Positions 56,617 to 60,290 of a stretch of 60,290 bases of DNA are shown one piece after another. The notes beneath the pieces were generated by a model that did not search any database, had not been told where the DNA came from, and saw only the letters and a program-made list of their open reading frames with translations. The stretch is from positions 1 to 60,290 of the forward strand of contig UNSN01000002.1 of the NCBI GenBank assembly GCA_900555675.1, in the 5' to 3' direction. Numbering within the stretch: the first letter of the stretch is position 1; every line of letters starts with the position of its first letter. This DNA comes from Candidatus Saccharimonadota bacterium (GTDB lineage Bacteria; Patescibacteriota; Saccharimonadia; Saccharimonadales; Saccharimonadaceae). A program made the position numbers and the translations under genes.

Positions 56617-57147
56617 ATGACAGAGCAAATTAAAGATAAGCAATTTGATGGGCAGCGTGACGGAGAGCAACTGTTGTTTGTGTTTCGTCGTCACATAATT
56701 GCTATGAGAAAAGGATTTTATCTGCTTCTCGGATCAATGACGCTTGGTTCATTGCCTTTTTTGATTTGGCAAGATAATTTGAATCTTTTATGGGTGTTTG
56801 TTGGCGGATTTATTTTTGGTCTAATGCTCTTTTTTTATCATTTTCTAATGTGGTTTTATACTTACTATATTGTTACCGATCAGAGGATTCGTCAGATTAC
56901 TCAGCATGGATTTTTTGGTAAAGATGTCATTGAGCTGAAATTGTCAAAAATTCAGAATATTAGTTATAGTATCCCGGGGTTTAGCGGAGAAATGTTTAAG
57001 TTTGGTACAATAGTTATTCAAACTTTTGTTGGAGATCTTGTTATAAAAAACGTAGAACATCCAGATAAGATCTATAATAAACTACAAGACGCAGTGGAAA
57101 TTTCGACAAAGAAGGAGGATATCAATGAAGAATCTGTTGAACCGTAA
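56617..57147 (+). CDS. PH-domain (YdbS-type) membrane protein
   Basis: This 176-residue protein has two close membrane helices (about 35-52 and 60-85) followed by a bacterial PH domain (YIVTDQRIRQITQHGFFGKDV, ELKLSKIQNISYS, FGTIVIQTFVGD). Such proteins occur as membrane-associated factors of unknown binding partners. The ATG is 5 nt after the tRNA CCA and has no ribosome-binding site, so its mRNA would become leaderless when the tRNA is cut out. It overlaps the next gene by 23 nt. Confidence 0.8.
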   Translation: MTEQIKDKQFDGQRDGEQLLFVFRRHIIAMRKGFYLLLGSMTLGSLPFLIWQDNLNLLWVFVGGFIFGLMLFFYHFLMWFYTYYIVTDQRIRQITQHGFFGKDVIELKLSKIQNISYSIPGFSGEMFKFGTIVIQTFVGDLVIKNVEHPDKIYNKLQDAVEISTKKEDINEESVEP

Positions 57148-58123
57148 AGATAAAAAACAGCCAAAGGAGCTACCTAAGAGGATTACAAACGATACGGTAG
57201 CTCAGCACCGCGAGAAAGTCTTGGCGGCTGGTCGTAAGCATAAATATCCCATCCAATACACTAAACGTCGATTGGTATGGATAACGATGCTTGTTAGCGT
57301 CGTTATTCTGATTGTTTTCATCGCTCTTGGTTGGGCACAGTTATATGTCTGGAAAGACACAAGTGATATCGCATATAGGATAACTAAGATTTTACCTCTT
57401 CCAGTGGCTAATATTGACGGAGAAAACGCTGAATATAGCGATTATCTTCTGTATCATCGCAGCTCATTAGCGGTATTACAATCTCAAGGTCAGGCAGACC
57501 AAAAAGATAAGGTTAAGTTTTACCAAAACCAGTCCATAGATAAGGCGTTAGAGGTGGCATATGCCAAAAAACTTGCGAGAGAAAATAATATTACGGTAGA
57601 TGATAAAAAGGTACAAGATCTTATCAAAAAACAGCAGGAATCTAGCAAGCTATCGCAGTCCGCTTACGAGTCTGTAGTAAAAGACAACCTTCATTGGTCA
57701 ATGGATGAGCTAAAAACTGCCATGAAATATACTTTGTTAAAGCAGGAAGTGTCTTTTAAGATTGATAAAACAGCTAATAATCTAGCGTCTGACATTAAGA
57801 AGAGGCTGCAAGAGGGTAAATCCTTAAAGGATATTGCTACGGAAATGGGCGACAAGGTGCAATCGGTATTTGATTTATCCGTCTCTACGGATAATTCTGA
57901 CGGAGGTCTAACGAAAGCGGCTATGTCATTAACAAAGGGTAAAATCTCAGGTCCTATAAAGACTCTTTCGGGTGACGGATATTATTTTGTAACGCTTAAT
58001 AATATTGAAGGCAACACCGTAAATTACTCTTATGTAAAAGTTCCGTTGACTGAATTTAATAACCAGTTTAACTACTTAAAAAATAACAATAAAGTAAAAT
58101 ATTTCATTTCTATCGATAAATAA
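57125..58123 (+). CDS. SurA/PrsA-like membrane-anchored foldase
   Basis: This 332-residue protein has a basic cytoplasmic head (1-48), one membrane helix (about 50-73) and an extracytoplasmic chaperone region. Helices such as NQSIDKALEVAYAKKLAREN match SurA-N. A parvulin-like domain follows from about residue 215 (IKKRLQEGKSLKDIATEMGD, LTKGKISGPIKTLSGDGYYF). The second half of the parvulin motif is weak, so isomerase activity is uncertain. An AAGGAGG site lies inside the end of the upstream gene. It probably assists folding of secreted proteins. Confidence 0.82.
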   Translation: MKNLLNRKDKKQPKELPKRITNDTVAQHREKVLAAGRKHKYPIQYTKRRLVWITMLVSVVILIVFIALGWAQLYVWKDTSDIAYRITKILPLPVANIDGENAEYSDYLLYHRSSLAVLQSQGQADQKDKVKFYQNQSIDKALEVAYAKKLARENNITVDDKKVQDLIKKQQESSKLSQSAYESVVKDNLHWSMDELKTAMKYTLLKQEVSFKIDKTANNLASDIKKRLQEGKSLKDIATEMGDKVQSVFDLSVSTDNSDGGLTKAAMSLTKGKISGPIKTLSGDGYYFVTLNNIEGNTVNYSYVKVPLTEFNNQFNYLKNNNKVKYFISIDK

Positions 58124-58133
58124 GCAACCTAGT

Positions 58134-58161
58134 TTGAAAAAGCTCCCATTTTTGCTATAAT
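58134..58161 (+). promoter_or_regulatory. Promoter of tRNA-Thr unit
   Basis: TTGAAA (58134-58139), 16 nt, TATAAT (58156-58161), 14 nt before the tRNA 5' end. Confidence 0.65.
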
Positions 58162-58175
58162 TTCCTAAGGAGTTT

Positions 58176-58251
58176 GCCGTTGTAGCTCAGTTGGTAGAGC
58201 AGCTCATTCGTAACGAGCAGGTCGCTGGTTCAAGCCCAGTCAACGGCTCCA
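58176..58251 (+). tRNA. tRNA-Thr (anticodon CGT)
   Basis: A perfect 7-bp acceptor stem (GCCGTTG / CAACGGC), D stem GCTC/GAGC, anticodon loop TTCGTAA with CGT at 34-36, T arm GCTGG-TTCAAGC-CCAGT and encoded CCA. The lowest anticodon-stem pair is a mismatch (A31-C39). The next gene starts 4 nt after CCA. Confidence 0.93.
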
Positions 58252-58255
58252 TTTT

Positions 58256-58633
58256 ATGAAAGATACTGTAAAGAAATCGATAAAAATTGTTTTTAGCGAC
58301 AGGACTGTGGCAACTCTTTTGATAGTTAACGTTGTTGTGGCTATTGTTGTATCTATATTTTTAGGATCATCAATAAAGCATAGCGAGGCTCAGGTTATTA
58401 CGCGCTACACTACGTATGGTGATGCGAATTTTTATAGGAGTCACTGGTCTAGTTTATTTAGTTATTTTGCTTTGGCGTTTATGATAGTTTTTGGTCACTC
58501 CGCACTAAGTGTCAAGTTAATTTCACTAGAGAAACGAAGCTTGGCTATATTTATTTTATGGTTGACGTTGGGTATTTTAGCTATTTTAGCTATTTTAGCC
58601 TATTCTATAATTAAAATTGCATCGATAGGATAA
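58256..58633 (+). CDS. Small membrane protein, hypothetical
   Basis: This 125-residue protein has three predicted membrane helices (about 18-36, 62-80, 94-122), a charged loop between the first two, and no known domain. It starts 4 nt after the tRNA-Thr CCA without a ribosome-binding site, as the PH-domain gene does after tRNA-Arg. Its stop is 3 nt before the glycosyltransferase ATG, so the two are co-transcribed. It may be a partner subunit of that enzyme (inference). Confidence 0.7.
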   Translation: MKDTVKKSIKIVFSDRTVATLLIVNVVVAIVVSIFLGSSIKHSEAQVITRYTTYGDANFYRSHWSSLFSYFALAFMIVFGHSALSVKLISLEKRSLAIFILWLTLGILAILAILAYSIIKIASIG

Positions 58634-58636
58634 TAT

Positions 58637-60290
58637 ATGGACATTGAGATTCCACTTGGTAAACGAACAAAAAAATATCGTTTTCTTGAGATGCTTCCTG
58701 GATTATTAAGCTACGGGGCTATTGTTCTTTTGATCGTTTTGTCTATATTAAGTCCCGTTCTGGCATCAATTTATTTACTGTCTATAATCCTAGCCGCGTT
58801 TGTGAAAGCCATAGCAATTAGCTATAGGGTAATTAGTGGTTATAGTAATATGGAAAAAGCGTCGAGAGTCGATTGGAATAATCGGTTATCTGATTTGGAG
58901 AATCCGAAGGATGCGTATTCTAGACTGAGAGATAATCAATCTAAGGAGTTGTTATATCAACAACATGTAGACAATCTAAGATTTATGTCTGCTGCGGAAG
59001 ATGGGTACTATCCTAAGCCTAGTAATATTTACAACGCTCTTATTATGCCTGCGTACAACGAGAGTATAGAAGTGATTGAGCCCGCTCTTAAGTCGGTCTT
59101 AGATACGACGTATGACAAGAAGCGTCTAATTGTAGTTTTTGCGTACGAAGAGCGTGGTGGTGTTGATATTGATACAACGGCTAAAATACTGAAAAAGAAA
59201 TACGGTAAGTACTTTCATTCTTTCCACGTTGTAAAACATCCAAAAGATCTGCCAAATGAAGTGGTTGGTAAGGGTGGAAATATCACGTATGCAGGCAAGT
59301 GGCTGGAGCAATATTTACAACAGGAAGAAATAGCCTTTTCTGATGTTATTGTTACAACGATGGACTGCGATAATAAGCCGCATAAATATTACTTTGATTA
59401 TGTGACATATGAGTATATTACTCATGAAGACAGAAAGCACTTGTCGTTTCAGCCAATATGTTTGTTTACTAATAATATATGGGATGTTCCTGCGCCAATG
59501 CGAGTAGTGGCAACAGGGAATTCATTTTGGAATATTATAAGCTCCATGCGTCCATATTCTTTGCGTAACTTTGCGTCACATTCGCAACCAATGAACGCTC
59601 TCGTTGAGATGAACTTTTGGAGTACGCGAACAATTGTTGAAGATGGCCACCAGTATTGGAGAAGCTATTTCTATTTTGATGGTAATTATGAGGTTGTGCC
59701 GATTTTTGTACCGATTTATCAGGATGCGGTATTGTCTAATGGATATAAAAAGACGCTGAAGGCGCAGTTTGTTCAGTTGCGTCGTTGGAGCTACGGGGCT
59801 TCAGATGTGGCATACGTTGGTAATAACGTATTCAATAAAAATAGAACAGTAAAATTTTGGCCTAGTCTAGCCAGGTTCATAAGGTTGTTAGATGGACATG
59901 TAACACAGGCCTGTATTGCCCTAATTGTTGCTCTTGGCGGGTGGGCGCCGCTTGTGCTGAATGGTGAGGCTGCTCGTAGTGTTGCCGCACATCAACTGCC
60001 GGATACGGTTAGCTTAATACAACAGATAGCTATGGTGGGTATTCTGGTTTCAATTTTCGTATCATTTAAACTTCTGCCTCCGCGCCCAGAAAGATATAAA
60101 AAGAGTAGGAATATATTAATGGTCCTGCAATGGACTCTGATGCCTGTAATCGCTATAGTATACAGCTCAATGGCTTCATATAATGCGCAAACTCATCTTT
60201 TGCTTGGTAAATATCTTGATAAGTTTGACGTGACAGAGAAGACTACTGTAGAGATGAATGATCAGAGCCGTGCTCAGAATAAGAAAAAGA
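58637..60290 (+). CDS. Processive family-2 membrane glycosyltransferase, 3' end outside window
   Basis: The frame is open from the ATG at 58637 to the window edge (at least 551 codons). Two N-terminal membrane helices (about 20-65) precede a cytoplasmic GT-A domain: NALIMPAYNES (133-143), TTMDCDN with D-C-D (243-245), VEDGHQYW with E-D (335-336) and QLRRW (380-384). This is the D, DxD, ED, QxxRW set of processive beta-glycosyltransferases such as cellulose or hyaluronan synthases. Further helices follow near 405 onward. It probably makes and extrudes a cell-surface polysaccharide; the sugar is unknown. Confidence 0.88.
   Translation, partial: MDIEIPLGKRTKKYRFLEMLPGLLSYGAIVLLIVLSILSPVLASIYLLSIILAAFVKAIAISYRVISGYSNMEKASRVDWNNRLSDLENPKDAYSRLRDNQSKELLYQQHVDNLRFMSAAEDGYYPKPSNIYNALIMPAYNESIEVIEPALKSVLDTTYDKKRLIVVFAYEERGGVDIDTTAKILKKKYGKYFHSFHVVKHPKDLPNEVVGKGGNITYAGKWLEQYLQQEEIAFSDVIVTTMDCDNKPHKYYFDYVTYEYITHEDRKHLSFQPICLFTNNIWDVPAPMRVVATGNSFWNIISSMRPYSLRNFASHSQPMNALVEMNFWSTRTIVEDGHQYWRSYFYFDGNYEVVPIFVPIYQDAVLSNGYKKTLKAQFVQLRRWSYGASDVAYVGNNVFNKNRTVKFWPSLARFIRLLDGHVTQACIALIVALGGWAPLVLNGEAARSVAAHQLPDTVSLIQQIAMVGILVSIFVSFKLLPPRPERYKKSRNILMVLQWTLMPVIAIVYSSMASYNAQTHLLLGKYLDKFDVTEKTTVEMNDQSRAQNKKK

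Noticed and set aside
1-60290. CRISPR arrays, insertion sequences, prophage genes
   Set aside because: No regularly spaced repeats, transposase motifs or phage structural genes were seen on reading both strands.

Overview
The window is a compact, AT-leaning, gene-dense bacterial chromosome segment. It most likely comes from a Patescibacteria/CPR organism, probably Saccharibacteria (TM7). The reasons are short intergenic gaps, ribosomal and membrane proteins with Lys/Ala-rich tails, a complete type IV pilus cluster next to a huge secreted protein, many small single-pass membrane proteins of unknown function, a sortase, and minimal replication and repair genes. UGA, UAG and UAA all end genes, so the standard bacterial code applies, not the UGA-Gly code of Gracilibacteria. 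Lineage is inferred from gene style only; no rRNA is present. No stretch longer than 300 bases lacks a gene.

Layout. 1-5.1 kb: two tandem PlsC-like acyltransferase-family genes (the first cut by the window edge), a 52-aa ORF behind a near-consensus promoter, argS, a transglutaminase-like protein and mscL. 5.1-9.7 kb: pyrH, a DEAH-type helicase and a decaying segment. The decaying segment holds remnants of mscL and orn plus a nucleotidyltransferase-fold gene broken by an in-frame TAG. 9.7-20.9 kb: information processing (orn, dnaG, sigA, polA, mutM, holA) with an MmcQ/YjbR protein, a CoaE-like kinase and a probably acquired DNA-alkylation-repair gene. 20.9-39.4 kb: rpsT, a degenerate DHH protein, truB, rpsO, sortase, pnp, two membrane proteins sharing an exact 250-bp 5' cassette, a family-4-like uracil-DNA glycosylase, an Rrf2-YhgE pair, RNase J, ftsK, rpsF-ssb-rpsR, efp and tlyA. 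39.4-55.9 kb: ychF, a 997-aa secreted protein, and pilM-pilN-pilO-orf-pilB-pilT-pilC, major pilin, pilD and four minor pilin/PilX-type genes, closed by a convergent tyrosine recombinase. 55.9-60.3 kb: ndk and two tRNA genes (Arg-CCT, Thr-CGT), each followed within 4-5 nt by a membrane-protein gene, a SurA/PrsA-like foldase and a truncated processive family-2 glycosyltransferase.

Expression logic. Many transcription-unit-leading genes have a TATAAT-like -10 box ending only 6-11 nt before the start codon and no Shine-Dalgarno sequence, which predicts leaderless or nearly leaderless mRNAs. Operon-internal genes and a few leader-bearing genes (pnp, rnj, rpsF, the helicase, the cassette pair) carry clear AAGGAG-type sites. 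This pattern also fixes several starts downstream of the longest open frame.

Recurring oddity. Several proteins have lost metal ligands that are standard in their families: the DnaG zinc ribbon, the PilB tetracysteine motif, the Fe-S cysteines of the uracil-DNA glycosylase, and one Cys-to-His change in MutM.
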